A stretch of DNA of 64,000 nt from Opitutus sp. GTDB taxonomy: Bacteria; Verrucomicrobiota; Verrucomicrobiae; Opitutales; Opitutaceae. A program made the position numbers and the translations under genes. The DNA lies in assembly GCA_009695065.1 (NCBI GenBank), contig SIBR01000004.1, positions 62,001-126,000 of the forward strand, in the 5' to 3' direction. This document shows positions 36,080 to 47,565 of the stretch, one piece after another (the stretch's first letter is position 1; every line of letters begins with the position of its first letter). Under the pieces are notes generated by a model that saw only the letters and a list, made by a program, of their open reading frames with translations, had not been told where the DNA came from and did not search any database.

Positions 36080-36377
36080 GATCCCGGCGGTTCCGGATAC
36101 GGCGGACGGGACCTGGAGCCGGGCCCCCTGACATCCACGGATCCACGGTGGGTCGTTCCCATCGGAGGCCGTGGGGATGTTTGATTGCCAGTGGAGTCCC
36201 GTTGATGGAGTCAAAGCAGCCGGCTCCGCGACACGACCGTGCATTCCCGCGGCCGGGTTTGGGCGCCACGCGAAGGGGATGGTTTCTGACTTCAAAGGTG
36301 GGGGCGTCCGGCCAGCCCGCGTGGAGTGGGCTTGCGTGCGCAGGCGGTCTATGCGACGCCTTCGCCAACCCCAAACG
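36080..36377. other. 298-bp gap before a methyltransferase gene
   Basis: The methyltransferase frame is open through most of this stretch (from 36171), but the translation has no family match before the ATG at 36378, so it is treated as non-coding. No hairpin terminator with a T tract and no obvious operator was seen. Confidence 0.4.
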
Positions 36378-37157
36378 ATGGAAGCCGACGAATACGTGAA
36401 ACTCGTCGCGGTTGAGGACCGCATGTGGTATTTTCGCGCGCTTCACGCCCATGTGGCCCGGGCGCTTGATGGGGGTGATCTGCCCGAGGATGCCAATGTC
36501 CTCGATGCCGGTTGCGGCACGGGCGGTCTGCTCCGCCGACTGTCCGGCCTGCACCCGGGATGGAAGTGGACCGGAGTGGATCTATCGCCCGCGGCTTGCC
36601 GGTTTGCCCGGGAGCGAGCGGGCCCAACGACGGAAATCAAGGAGGCCTCGGTCACGGCCCTGCCGTTTCCCGATGCCAGCTTCGATGCCTTGGTCTCGGC
36701 GGACGCACTTTACCACGTGGCCGACGATGCCGCCGCCTTGCGCGAATTCGCGCGTGTCCTGCGTCCGGGCGGAATCGTGGTCGTCAATGTTCCGGCCTAT
36801 CGCTGGTTGTGGTCGTATCACGACGACGCGGTGCACTCCTGCCGGCGGTACGGCCGGCGGGAGGTGCTGGCGAAGCTGGGGGGCGCGGGTTTTTCCGGCA
36901 CCGAGGCGACGTTCTGGAACACGCTGCCTTTTCCCCTGATCGTCGCGCGACGCAAACTGTTGCCGCGCCCGCGTGGCGGCAGTGACGTGCGGCTTTTCCC
37001 ACCGGCCGTTGAAGCCGCGTTCAACCTGGCGATGGCGGTGGAACGAGCGTGGTTGCGGGGGGGCGGGTCGCTGCCCTTTGGCGTTTCGATTTTTGCCGTC
37101 GGGCGAAAGCCGGCGGTGGGACCGGCTGCCTCGGAAAGGCCGGGTGCGCAGTCATGA
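36378..37157 (+). CDS. SAM-dependent methyltransferase (Methyltransf_11 type)
   Basis: Protein of 259 aa started at MEADEYVKLV. The core is plain: WYFRALHAHVARAL, motif I NVLDAGCGTGGLLRRL, the Asp of WTGVDLSPAACRFA, post-I ALPFPDASFDALVSADALYH, and FARVLRPGGIVVVNVPAY. The HDDAVHSCRRYGR block that follows is typical of methyltransferases next to polyprenyl-phosphate sugar enzymes. Its stop overlaps the start of the next gene (ATGA), so both are co-translated. Confidence 0.87.
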   Translation: MEADEYVKLVAVEDRMWYFRALHAHVARALDGGDLPEDANVLDAGCGTGGLLRRLSGLHPGWKWTGVDLSPAACRFARERAGPTTEIKEASVTALPFPDASFDALVSADALYHVADDAAALREFARVLRPGGIVVVNVPAYRWLWSYHDDAVHSCRRYGRREVLAKLGGAGFSGTEATFWNTLPFPLIVARRKLLPRPRGGSDVRLFPPAVEAAFNLAMAVERAWLRGGGSLPFGVSIFAVGRKPAVGPAASERPGAQS

Positions 37158-39340
37158 TGACTTTGGCGGTCGCATTCGGGGTGATGATTCACGTGCTCTT
37201 CTGGGGCGCAGGACTGGCGATGCTGGCCATGCCCGACCGTTGGCGCCGGTTTTGGCCGGTGCTGGTGCCCGCAGCCGGCCTGGCACTGCAATCGCTGGTG
37301 GTCTGGATCGGAGCGCATGCGAATCTCCGGGGCACCGACAGCTACGGCTGGGCCAGTGAAGTGCTTCCCGTGGTGCTACTGGCGTTTGGGTTGAGGAGCC
37401 GGGGCCTGCGGAGCGGCCTGATTGACCTCGGTCGATTCGGCCTGGTTTTCGCGGCGATGGCGGCCTGCCTCGGCGCACTTGCGCTCAGTCTCGTCCTGGC
37501 CGCGAAAGGACTGACCACCGTTTCGCTCGGCAGCTGCGATGCCGCGGACTATGCGGCGGGCGCCCGGGTCCTGCAGGAATTCGCGCGCACGGACCGAGAG
37601 GGATTTCTGGGGCTGACCGAAGTGGTGCGCGTGATGTCGACGGACAATTTTTTCGATTTCTGGCTCCGGCTGAATCATTTCACGCCCTCGGCCCTGATCG
37701 CCCTGAACGGGAGTATTTTTCATTGTGCCCCGCACGAGCTGACAAGCCTGATGACCGCGGTGTTGCTGGCGTCGTCGTTGCCCGTGGTGTTTCTGATCGC
37801 GCGCGGGGTGTTGCGCTACAGCGGCGGCATCAGCCTGGGCATTGCGGTGCTTTATGCGTTCAGCCCGGTCGTCTGGTATGCCTTTGCGCATGTGGCGATG
37901 GGGCAGTTGCTCGGCAGTCAGGGCATCGCGGTGCTCACGTGGGCGGGCATTTCGCTGTGGCGTGGCAGGCTCACGATCAAGCGGACGCTTGCCTGGAGCG
38001 GCGTGCTGGCGATCGGCTACACGGTGCTGCTTGGCAGTTATAATTTCATTCTGCTGGTGTGTCTCGTGCCGGCGCTGGCGTATGCGGGTGGATTGGCCGC
38101 GTGGCACGGCGATTGGGCCCGGTTTGGGCGCTGGCTGGCGGCGATGCTGGCGCCACTGCTCGTTTGCGGGATCGTCATGGCGGAACGGGTCGCCGGCCTG
38201 GCGGAACGTTTCACGTTGCTCCGAACGTATGATTTTGGCTGGCGCATCCCGGCGTTCAGTCCGGAGGGCTGGCTGGGCATGGTCCAGGGACCCGATCTCC
38301 GGGCATGGACGTTTGTGGGGATCCGCTGGGTGTTGACCACCGTCGTGCTGGCGGCGCTGGGGGTGGCCGTGGCACGAGCCGTCCGGCAGCGGCGGCGCAG
38401 CCTGTGGACCGCGGCCTGTCTGAGCCTGCCGGTGCTCGCGGGTTATGTTTTCCTGCAGGTGCGCGGCGCACGGTTGAACACGAACGCGAGCTACGACGCC
38501 TACAAGCTGCTGGCCGTGTTCTACCCGGAGGTGCTGGCGGCGTTGTGCTGGTGGGTGACGCTGCGGTGGAGCCGCCGGCTGAGCGAATGGCTCGGGGTGG
38601 TTTCGCTCGGGGCATTGGTGCTGGGAGGCAATCTCGTCGGCACGGGGATGATTTTTTATCACCTCTGCAACGCACCGCTCCTGGTCGACGGTGAGTTACG
38701 TCAGCTGAGAAAAATCGAGCGGATGCCGGAAGTCACGTCGGTCAACCTGCTGCTGCCCGACATGTGGTCACGATTGTGGGCGAACGCCTTTCTGCTGCGA
38801 AACGAGCAGTTTTTCCCGACGCATACCTACGAAGGGCGGTTAAACACGCCGTTGCGCGGCGAATGGAATCTGGCCAGCGGATTGATTTCGCTGCGTTTGC
38901 CCGACGGCGCATCAAAGCAGGTCTCCCCGCATTACACCCTTGTCCGGGCGGGCGCACCGACCCTCATCCGGGTGGATTTCACCCGCGGCTGGCATCCGGA
39001 GGAGCGGTTGTCCAATGGCGAGCGCTGGCGTTGGTCCGAGGGAGACGCCACGGTGCAAATCGACAACCCCCGCGACCGGCCGCTCACCCTGGTGTGCACC
39101 CTCGACGCCCGCAGCGTGGAGCCGCGCGAGGTTGGGCTGGGCAATGCCGGTGCGATGGCCGGCGCGGAGCGCGTCCGGTTTGGAGCGGGGCGAACGAAGC
39201 AACAACTGGCGCCGATCTTGGTCCCGCCGGGCCGCTCGGAACTCACGCTGCACTCGGTCCAGCCGCCGACGATGCTGCCGGGCGACTCCCGCGCGCTCGG
39301 TCTCTGTGTTTACGGCTTCGCGATCGAGGTGCGGGAGTAG
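37154..39340 (+). CDS. Large polytopic membrane protein with C-terminal beta domain
   Basis: Inner-membrane protein of 728 aa beginning at the ATG that overlaps the methyltransferase stop. It has a dozen or more hydrophobic spans over residues 1-530; the segment SCDAADYAAGARVLQEFA in the first large loop has the acidic pattern of GT-C enzymes. The final 170 residues are extracytoplasmic and include DFTRGWHPEERLSNGERWRW and PGRSELTLHS, the same tail type as in the genes at 29511 and 33908. No well-known family was recognised; it may be a polymerase- or transferase-like protein of the glycan pathway. Confidence 0.72.
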   Translation: MMTLAVAFGVMIHVLFWGAGLAMLAMPDRWRRFWPVLVPAAGLALQSLVVWIGAHANLRGTDSYGWASEVLPVVLLAFGLRSRGLRSGLIDLGRFGLVFAAMAACLGALALSLVLAAKGLTTVSLGSCDAADYAAGARVLQEFARTDREGFLGLTEVVRVMSTDNFFDFWLRLNHFTPSALIALNGSIFHCAPHELTSLMTAVLLASSLPVVFLIARGVLRYSGGISLGIAVLYAFSPVVWYAFAHVAMGQLLGSQGIAVLTWAGISLWRGRLTIKRTLAWSGVLAIGYTVLLGSYNFILLVCLVPALAYAGGLAAWHGDWARFGRWLAAMLAPLLVCGIVMAERVAGLAERFTLLRTYDFGWRIPAFSPEGWLGMVQGPDLRAWTFVGIRWVLTTVVLAALGVAVARAVRQRRRSLWTAACLSLPVLAGYVFLQVRGARLNTNASYDAYKLLAVFYPEVLAALCWWVTLRWSRRLSEWLGVVSLGALVLGGNLVGTGMIFYHLCNAPLLVDGELRQLRKIERMPEVTSVNLLLPDMWSRLWANAFLLRNEQFFPTHTYEGRLNTPLRGEWNLASGLISLRLPDGASKQVSPHYTLVRAGAPTLIRVDFTRGWHPEERLSNGERWRWSEGDATVQIDNPRDRPLTLVCTLDARSVEPREVGLGNAGAMAGAERVRFGAGRTKQQLAPILVPPGRSELTLHSVQPPTMLPGDSRALGLCVYGFAIEVRE

Positions 39341-39409
39341 CCCCCCGCAGAATTTCGGGTTCGCGGGGAGTCCGGCGAGCGTTCTTGATGTCGATTAACT
39401 CCAGCCGCG

Positions 39410-40399
39410 ATGAATTTACGCAAGATATATGCCGGGAAGCGTGTCCTCATTACGGGAGGGCTTGGGTTCATCGGTTCGACGCTTGCCCGCCAGCTTGTGG
39501 CCTTGGGTGCGCGTGTTACGATCGTAGACTGCCTCGCCCCGGAATACGGCGGGAATCGCCGTAATCTCGCGGGCATTGCCCGGGACGTGAACGTTCACAT
39601 TGCCGACGTGCGCGACTGGCCGAAGCTGCCGCGCCTCGTGCGCGGGCAGGATTTCCTTTTCAACCTCGCCGGCCAGACGAGCCACATGGACTCGATGGCG
39701 GATCCGCAAACGGACCTCGATATCAACTGCCGGGCGCAGCTCGCGATTCTCGAAGCGTGCCGCCAGCACAATCGAGAAATCCGCGTCGTCTTTGCCAGCA
39801 CGCGCCAGATCTACGGCCGGCCGGACTATTTGCCCGTCGACGAAAAGCACCCGTTGCGACCAGTGGACGTAAACGGGATCAACAAGATCGCGGGCGAATC
39901 CTTTCACCTGCTGTATTCGCGGGTGCACGGCATCCGTTCGACGGCCCTGCGGCTGACGAACACGATTGGCCCGCGGATGCGGATCAAGGACGCACGGCAG
40001 ACGTTCGTGGGCGTGTGGGTGCGTCGGCTGGTGGAAGGCGAACCGTTCGAAGTCTGGGGCGGGGAACAGTTACGCGATTTCACGTTTGTGGACGACGTGG
40101 CCGAGGCCTTTCTGCTCGCCGCCGCGAGTCCCAAGGCGGAGGGGCTCGCGTTTAACCTCGGTGGTCCGCCGCCGGTTTCGCTCCAACAGCTGGCGGAGAC
40201 GCTGATCGAAATCAACGGCAGCGGCGTTTTCACCGTGCGGGAATTTCCGGCGGATCGGAAGAAGATCGATATCGGCGACTACTATGCGGACGACCGGCTC
40301 ATCGGCCGCAAGCTGGGCTGGAAGCCCAGGACGGACCTCCGCACGGCGCTGTCCCGCACAGTGGCGTATTACCGGAAAGAACTTCGATACTATGTCTAG
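39410..40399 (+). CDS. NAD-dependent epimerase/dehydratase (extended SDR), catalytic Tyr position substituted
   Basis: Nucleotide-sugar enzyme of 329 aa. The Rossmann motif is ITGGLGFIGSTLARQL. FASTRQIYGRPDYLPVDEKH and RLTNTIGPRM are typical of UDP/GDP-sugar dehydratases and epimerases. The active-site helix reads VDVNGINKIAGESFHLLY: the Lys is in place, but the residue four before it is Asn instead of the usual Tyr. I recall this NGINK form as a family trait rather than a mutation. A second possible base is the Tyr of the preceding IYGRPDYLP. Substrate unknown. It stands 99 bp before a GT2 gene on the same strand. Confidence 0.83.
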   Translation: MNLRKIYAGKRVLITGGLGFIGSTLARQLVALGARVTIVDCLAPEYGGNRRNLAGIARDVNVHIADVRDWPKLPRLVRGQDFLFNLAGQTSHMDSMADPQTDLDINCRAQLAILEACRQHNREIRVVFASTRQIYGRPDYLPVDEKHPLRPVDVNGINKIAGESFHLLYSRVHGIRSTALRLTNTIGPRMRIKDARQTFVGVWVRRLVEGEPFEVWGGEQLRDFTFVDDVAEAFLLAAASPKAEGLAFNLGGPPPVSLQQLAETLIEINGSGVFTVREFPADRKKIDIGDYYADDRLIGRKLGWKPRTDLRTALSRTVAYYRKELRYYV

Positions 40400-40498
40400 G
40401 CGGTGCGCGGCCGCGGTTGGACCGCGGGGTCGAATGAGGCCGGCCGGTATGCCTCACGGTCGGGTGACCGGTGATTTTATTCGCGGTCGTTCCGCCGG

Positions 40499-41473
40499 GT
40501 GACCAACGTGCCGTCGGCCCCTATCATGCCTCCCGTCGCGCTCAGTTTTGTCATTCCGCTTTACCACAGTGCCGAGACGATTGGTGCGGTGGTGCACGAA
40601 CTCGAGGCATTGTCGATCGAGGGCGGGCATGAGATCGTGCTGGTCCACGATGGCAGCGACCATGCGACGAGCGTCGTCTGCCACGCCTTGATTCGGGGGG
40701 CAAAAGTGCCGATCACCCTGGTCGAGCACGCGAGAAATTTCGGCGAGCACAATGCGGTCCTCACTGGCTGGCGCCACGCGCGGGGGGCGCATATCGTCAA
40801 TTTGGATGACGATGGGCAGCATCCGCCGGATGAGGCGGTGCGCCTCTGGCGGCACGCGACGGAAACGGGCCTCGATGTGGTCTTCGGTCATTACGTCGAG
40901 AAGCAGCACTCGGCGTGGCGCAACTTCGGCAGCTGGTTTACCAACCGGATGACCGACTGGGCCCTCGACAAGCCGCGCGGGTTTTACCTTTCGAGCTTTC
41001 GGTGCGTGACGGCGTTCGTCGCACAGGAGGTCGTGAAATTCGCGGGGCCCTATCCGTACATCGATGGATTGCTCCTGCAGGTCACCCAGCGGATCGGATC
41101 GATCGATGTCCGGCACGAACCGCGCCGCGCGGGCGAGAGCACGTACACGTTGCGACGGCTCTTGCGGCTTTGGTTGAGCGCCTGGATCAATTTCTCCGTC
41201 CTGCCGCTGCGCGTGGCGACGATCCTCGGGTTGCTGCTAGCCGTGGTGGGAATAGTCGCGTTGGGCGCGGTGGTCTGGCTTTGGTGGCACGACCGCGGTC
41301 CCGACTACGGCTTTGGCTGGCTCATGGCGGCGCTGTTGATTTTTTCCGGCACGCAGCTCGTCCTGATCGGATTGATCGGCGAGTATGTCGGTCGGATGTT
41401 TCTGAGTGTGAATCAACGGCCGCAGTCGGTCGTACGGGAAGTGGTGCGGAGTGGGGATGGCGGGCGGGCCTGA
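40499..41473 (+). CDS. GT2 glycosyltransferase, polyprenyl-phosphate sugar synthase type (ArnC/GtrB/DPM-like)
   Basis: Protein of 324 aa that probably transfers a sugar to polyprenyl phosphate. The GT-A domain has SFVIPLYHSAETI, EIVLVHDGSDHATS, HARNFGEHNAVLTGW and NLDDDGQHPP (DDD metal site). Two hydrophobic spans near the C-terminus (about 238-260 and 277-298), then GEYVGRMFLSVNQRPQ, are characteristic of GtrB/ArnC membrane-attached enzymes. The start is either the GTG at 40499 or the ATG at 40526 that begins MPPVALSF; the latter fits the family better. It would supply donors for the GT-C-like membrane proteins. Confidence 0.88.
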   Translation: MTNVPSAPIMPPVALSFVIPLYHSAETIGAVVHELEALSIEGGHEIVLVHDGSDHATSVVCHALIRGAKVPITLVEHARNFGEHNAVLTGWRHARGAHIVNLDDDGQHPPDEAVRLWRHATETGLDVVFGHYVEKQHSAWRNFGSWFTNRMTDWALDKPRGFYLSSFRCVTAFVAQEVVKFAGPYPYIDGLLLQVTQRIGSIDVRHEPRRAGESTYTLRRLLRLWLSAWINFSVLPLRVATILGLLLAVVGIVALGAVVWLWWHDRGPDYGFGWLMAALLIFSGTQLVLIGLIGEYVGRMFLSVNQRPQSVVREVVRSGDGGRA

Positions 41474-41502
41474 CCCGCGCGGGAGTGCGGTCGCGACGCC
41501 GC

Positions 41503-42444
41503 TTAGGTGAACATTTCCTCCCAGCGGGCGAATTCGCGGGCGTGCGCCGCCTCAAGCTGAGCGATGGCTTCCGACGGAGGAGCGGCGGTGAGTCCGACGG
41601 CATGCAGCAGCGCGTGCCGGGCGAGGCGGTGTTCGGCGGAGCGCGGATCGACCAGCGCCGCACAAAGATAGTTTCGGCACCAGGCACGGGTCGCATCCCC
41701 AATGAAGGCGCGCCGCCAGCGACGAAAAAGCCGGAAGGAATTTTGTTCGTCGCGCAGCTTCCGGCCGGGGGAGGAACTTACGTGGTGGCGGATTACGCTG
41801 GTGAGCGCGACGGCGGTGGCGCGGCCGACCGCGCGCGCGCGGTAGCAGAGATCGACGTCCTCGCCGCCGTTGAGGAACGACACGTCGAATCCGCCAAGTT
41901 GCTGCCAGAGTGAACGTTCGATCAGGAGGCACGCGCCGGTGACGGCCGGCACCAGTCGCAGGCCCGCGGATCGCCAGCGGGCGAAAGCGGGCAGGGCGCG
42001 GGCGTGTTCGGGTTTACCCTGCGCACTCAGCACGATGCCCGCGTGATCGACCGCCCCGGTGCGGGCGTCGAGTTGGACGTTGCCGACGATCCCGGCGCGG
42101 TCGCCCAGCGACTGATGGGTGGCCAGCATCGGTTCCAGCCAGTGCGGTTGGAGGATCAAGTCGTTGTTGAGCAGAACGAGGAAGCGTCCTTGGGCGAGAG
42201 CGGCACCGCGGTTATTGGCGAGGGCATAGCCGAGGTTGCGCTCGTGCAGGAGGACGCGGAAGGGTGGGCCCAACTCGGCCAGCCAATCGCGCGTGCCATC
42301 CGTGCTGCCGTCGTCCACGAGGATGATCTCGTGTGGGAGCCCCGCGGGCAGCGTCGCCTGCAGGCTCTCGATGCCGGCGCGAGTGAGCGCGAGGCAGTTG
42401 AACAGGGGGATGATGAAGCTGACCTGCACGCGGGGCGAAAGCAT
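41503..42444 (-). CDS. GT2 glycosyltransferase (rhamnosyltransferase-like)
   Basis: Inverting GT-A enzyme of 313 aa. Motifs: SFIIPLFNCLALTRAGIESL, EIILVDDGSTDGTRDWL, ERNLGYALANNRGA, LLNNDLILQPHWL (DxD-like), and GGFDVSFLNGGEDVDLCYRA in the acceptor part. The NNGAA/NNDL variant fits the rhamnosyltransferase branch. The start is the ATG of MLSPRVQ rather than the GTG three codons earlier. It begins 32 bp after the rfbA stop on the same strand, so it is likely to use dTDP-rhamnose. Confidence 0.87.
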   Translation of the reverse strand: MLSPRVQVSFIIPLFNCLALTRAGIESLQATLPAGLPHEIILVDDGSTDGTRDWLAELGPPFRVLLHERNLGYALANNRGAALAQGRFLVLLNNDLILQPHWLEPMLATHQSLGDRAGIVGNVQLDARTGAVDHAGIVLSAQGKPEHARALPAFARWRSAGLRLVPAVTGACLLIERSLWQQLGGFDVSFLNGGEDVDLCYRARAVGRATAVALTSVIRHHVSSSPGRKLRDEQNSFRLFRRWRRAFIGDATRAWCRNYLCAALVDPRSAEHRLARHALLHAVGLTAAPPSEAIAQLEAAHAREFARWEEMFT

Positions 42445-42475
42445 GCCGCGCACAGGCCGCGGCGTAAAGCCGCTC

Positions 42476-43405
42476 TTACCGCTTTTCGCCGGCGATGCGC
42501 CGGAGATAGCCGCCGTAGGTGGATTTGCCGAGGCGGGTAATGTTGGCCTCGAGTCCCGCGAGGTCGATCCAACCCTTGCGCCAGGCGATCTCCTCGATGC
42601 AGGCGATCTTCAGGCCCTGCCGGTTTTCGATGACACTCACGAATTGGCCGGCTTCGAGCAGTGAGTCGTGGGTGCCGGTATCGAGCCAGGCGGTGCCGCG
42701 GCCGAGCAGTTCGACGTGCAGCTTGCCCGCGTCGAGGTAGAGGCGGTTGAGATCGGTGATCTCAAGCTCGCCCCGCTTCGACGGCTTCAAGTTGCGGGCC
42801 AGGCGGACAACATCGGCGTCATAAAAATACAGGCCCGGAATGGCGTAGTTCGATTTGGGTTGCGCCGGCTTTTCCTCCAGCGAAAGGACCCGGCCATCGG
42901 CGGCAAATTCAACGACGCCATAACTCCGCGGGTCGCCCACATGGTAACCGAAAATGGTGGAACCGTTGGTGCGGCCGTCGGCGCGCTCCAGGGAGTTAGC
43001 CAGATCGTTGCCGTAAAAAAGATTGTCGCCCAGCACGAGAGCCGCCGGTTCGCCGCGGAGAAAGCCGACTTCCTCGGCAATGTGAAAGGCCTGGGCGAGG
43101 CCCTCGGGCTTTGGCTGGGCCGCGTAGGAGAATTTCAGGCCGACGTTCGACCCGTCGCCGAGCAGGCGTTCGAAGAGTGGCAGGTCGGTCGGGGTGGAGA
43201 TGACGAGGATCTCGCGAATCCCCGCGAGCATCAGCACCGACAGCGGATAGTAGACCATCGGTTTGTCGTAGACCGGCATGAGCTGTTTGCTCACGGCGAT
43301 CGTCAACGGGTAGAGGCGGGTGCCGGAGCCGCCGGCGAGGATGATGCCTTTGCGTGGTGGCGCACCGAGGGTGGCGGATTGCGGATTGGCGGCGAGGGAA
43401 GGCAT
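42476..43405 (-). CDS. rfbA: Glucose-1-phosphate thymidylyltransferase (RfbA/RmlA)
   Basis: Makes dTDP-glucose from dTTP and glucose 1-phosphate, the entry step to dTDP-rhamnose. The nucleotide-binding signature is [45 protein letters not shown], and [15 protein letters not shown] are all family blocks. Length is about 309 aa with the start at MPSLAANP. A longer frame to 43453 would add codons that run through a repeated aatccgc tract, so the N-terminal 15 residues are not trusted; the family usually starts at (M)KGIILAGG. The C-terminal [15 protein letters not shown] is normal. Confidence 0.93.
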   Translation of the reverse strand: MPSLAANPQSATLGAPPRKGIILAGGSGTRLYPLTIAVSKQLMPVYDKPMVYYPLSVLMLAGIREILVISTPTDLPLFERLLGDGSNVGLKFSYAAQPKPEGLAQAFHIAEEVGFLRGEPAALVLGDNLFYGNDLANSLERADGRTNGSTIFGYHVGDPRSYGVVEFAADGRVLSLEEKPAQPKSNYAIPGLYFYDADVVRLARNLKPSKRGELEITDLNRLYLDAGKLHVELLGRGTAWLDTGTHDSLLEAGQFVSVIENRQGLKIACIEEIAWRKGWIDLAGLEANITRLGKSTYGGYLRRIAGEKR

Positions 43406-43463
43406 TTCAATTTTGGTGGACGGATTTTTCAGTCCGCAGTCCGCTGTCTGCAATCCGCAATTG
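43373..43463. repeat. Low-complexity periodic repeats around the rfbA start
   Basis: Direct repeats of GCGGATT occur at 43374-43388 and of CAGTCCG at 43430-43443, with related copies TGTCTGCAATCCGCAATT following. The period is about seven to ten bases. The first tract lies in the extreme 5' coding part of rfbA; the second is in the gap to rfbB. Confidence 0.5.
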
Positions 43464-43519
43464 GATCAAGCGTTGCTGCCTGGGCGCGGGACCATGCCGG
43501 GTGCTCGGCGGGTGGCGGC

Positions 43520-45477
<1,958 letters not shown>

Positions 45478-45605
45478 GGGAGGGAAAGAGGGAAAACGGC
45501 GCTTGCCCGGGGAACAAGGGTTTTCTCGATCCCGACCGTGAGTCGCGGCTCGCGCCGGCCCGGCCTTTGATCGCCAGGGTTAACCCGAGGTCGGCAACAA
45601 CCGGG

Positions 45606-46358
45606 TCATTTCCGCCGGTAGTCGCCCCGGCTGAAATATTTTTCGAGCCAGACGTAGGCGCAGATGAAAAAATAGCGGCTGCCCATCTCCTTGATCTTCA
45701 GCTTGGCCACGCCGTATTTCCGGTTGCGCCACGAGATCGGGGTGACGGCGAACGTGTAGCCCCGGACGATTGCCTTTAACGGGATCTCGACCGTCAGGTT
45801 GAAATGGGGCGCCAGAAACGGCCGGCAGCCCTCGATCACCGTGCGGCGGTAGGCTTTGAACGCGTTGGTGGTGTCGTTCAGCGGAATGGCGAACCCCACG
45901 CGCACCAAGAAATTCGCCAGACGATTGACGAGCAACTTGATCCGCGGGTAGTCGATGACTTCGCCTCCGGCGATGAAGCGGCTGCCAAACGCGCAATCGT
46001 AGCCCTCGTTGAGCATCCGCCAGTATTTTACGGCATCGCGTGGCGAGTCGGAGGCGTCTGCCATCATGATGACCATGGCGTCGCCCCGACTGTGCTCCAG
46101 CCCCCAGGCCACCGCCCGGCCGAAGCCGTGCAGGCCGGTGTTTTGCGTCGGCGCCAGAGTGGGGAATTTCTCCTTCAACTGTTGTAGCACGGCCCAAGTG
46201 CGATCCTTGCTGCCGTCGTCAACCACGACGATCTCGTGGGGAATGTGTTCCGTCGTGAAGGTCTGCACGATATCCGCGATCGTCGATGGCAGCGACTCCT
46301 CTTCGTCGCGGGCCGGAATGACGACGGAAAAAAGGCGGAGCGGGGCGGCGGCGGTCAT
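45606..46358 (-). CDS. GT2 glycosyltransferase (dolichol-phosphate mannosyltransferase-like)
   Basis: GT-A enzyme of 250 aa, started at the ATG of MTAAAPLRLFS. Motifs are SVVIPARDEEESLPSTI, EIVVVDDGSKDRTWAVL, NTGLHGFGRAVAWGL, and IMMADASDSP (DxD-like). AFGSRFIAGGEV and NDTTNAFKAYRRTVIEG follow, which identify the DPM/GtrB group. Unlike the enzyme at 40499, it has no clear C-terminal membrane pair, as in DPM1. It starts 13 bp after the epimerase stop on the same strand. Confidence 0.88.
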   Translation of the reverse strand: MTAAAPLRLFSVVIPARDEEESLPSTIADIVQTFTTEHIPHEIVVVDDGSKDRTWAVLQQLKEKFPTLAPTQNTGLHGFGRAVAWGLEHSRGDAMVIMMADASDSPRDAVKYWRMLNEGYDCAFGSRFIAGGEVIDYPRIKLLVNRLANFLVRVGFAIPLNDTTNAFKAYRRTVIEGCRPFLAPHFNLTVEIPLKAIVRGYTFAVTPISWRNRKYGVAKLKIKEMGSRYFFICAYVWLEKYFSRGDYRRK

Positions 46359-46370
46359 CAGCGGCGACAA

Positions 46371-47441
46371 TCAGAGCGGAGCCGAAACGTCGAGCCAGTC
46401 GGGATGGTTGCGCGCGTGAACGGCGATCTCATCGAGAATCGCCGCGGTTTTTCGCACCGGCCGCCAGTCCCACAACCGCGCCGCTTTGGCGGAGTCGAGC
46501 ACCATCCAGGGAATATCGAAAGCCCGCGGCTTCAGGTCGGCACCCACGTGGTGCGGCCCGACATTCGCGGCGCACCAGTCGCTGAGCTGGCGCAGGGACG
46601 TCGCGGAGGCCGCGCCGCCGGAGAAGTTTGCGATCCGGTCGCCCGGGGCGGGCCGCGGTGCCGTCATTTGCTTCAGGAGCGCGGGCACGAGATCGAGGGG
46701 ATGCAGGCAGTCGCGCACCTGGTGCCCCGTGCCTTCGAAACCGAGATAGTTGAGCGGCCGCTGCCGCAGCCAGGCGTTAATCCAATAGGCAAAAATACCC
46801 TGATCGGCCCGACCGAACTGTCCGGCCCCCGCTAGGACGCCGCAGCGGTTGATAAACACCGGCAGATCGAAAGTGGCCCCGTATTCGAGTGCGAGCGTTT
46901 CGCTCGCCAGCTTGGTGGCGCCGTAAAGCGAAACGGGGGCCAGGGTTGAAAACGATTCGTCGACTCCCGCCAGACTCACGCCGATCGGATGGGGGACGGA
47001 AGATGAAGGCCGATAGGCGCGATCGTGCACCTCGGTGGGCAGCGCCGCCAGCGGGGCGATCGAGTAGACCCGGCTCGTGCTGAGCAGCAGAAAGCCCGCG
47101 CGATGCTGTTTGCAGTATTCGAGGAGGTTGACCGTTCCCCCGAGGTTATGCTCCACCAGCTGGCGCGAACTCGTCCGGCCGTCGACTCCGGCGAGCACGC
47201 TCGGATTGGCGGCGGCATCGATGACCCAGTCGACCGGGGGAAGAACTTCGAGATCGCTGACAGCGCGCAGGTCACCGTGAAACAGGCGGATACCACGTCG
47301 CTTGAGTTCGCCGCGATTGGTTTCACTGCCGGGCCGGATAAAATTATCGAATCCATAGACCTCGTGGCCGCCCGCCTCCGCGAGCGCGCGCGCGAGCGTG
47401 CTGCCCACGAATCCGCAGACGCCGGAGATCAAAATACGCAT
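46371..47441 (-). CDS. NAD-dependent epimerase, CDP-paratose 2-epimerase-like
   Basis: Extended SDR of 356 aa started at MRILISGVCGFVGSTLARAL. NAD site complete; GFDNFIRPGSETNRGELK is the loop typical of the CDP-tyvelose (paratose 2-) epimerase group. The active site reads SLYGATKLASETLALEYG (YxxxK intact), and GHQVRDCLHPLDLVPALL matches later family sequence. CDP-glucose pathway genes (cytidylyltransferase, 4,6-dehydratase) are not in the window, so the substrate is uncertain. Divergent from the methyltransferase at 47566. Confidence 0.85.
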   Translation of the reverse strand: MRILISGVCGFVGSTLARALAEAGGHEVYGFDNFIRPGSETNRGELKRRGIRLFHGDLRAVSDLEVLPPVDWVIDAAANPSVLAGVDGRTSSRQLVEHNLGGTVNLLEYCKQHRAGFLLLSTSRVYSIAPLAALPTEVHDRAYRPSSSVPHPIGVSLAGVDESFSTLAPVSLYGATKLASETLALEYGATFDLPVFINRCGVLAGAGQFGRADQGIFAYWINAWLRQRPLNYLGFEGTGHQVRDCLHPLDLVPALLKQMTAPRPAPGDRIANFSGGAASATSLRQLSDWCAANVGPHHVGADLKPRAFDIPWMVLDSAKAARLWDWRPVRKTAAILDEIAVHARNHPDWLDVSAPL

Positions 47442-47565
47442 GGGGCGCAGCATGCGAAAAAGCATGGGCGCGGGAAGCGCCATTTTGTTGACACGGGTCT
47501 TTCCCGGCGGTCAGGCGGGCGCTTTGGGTCTTTTTCGGATCCCGACATCCGACGAAAATACCGAG

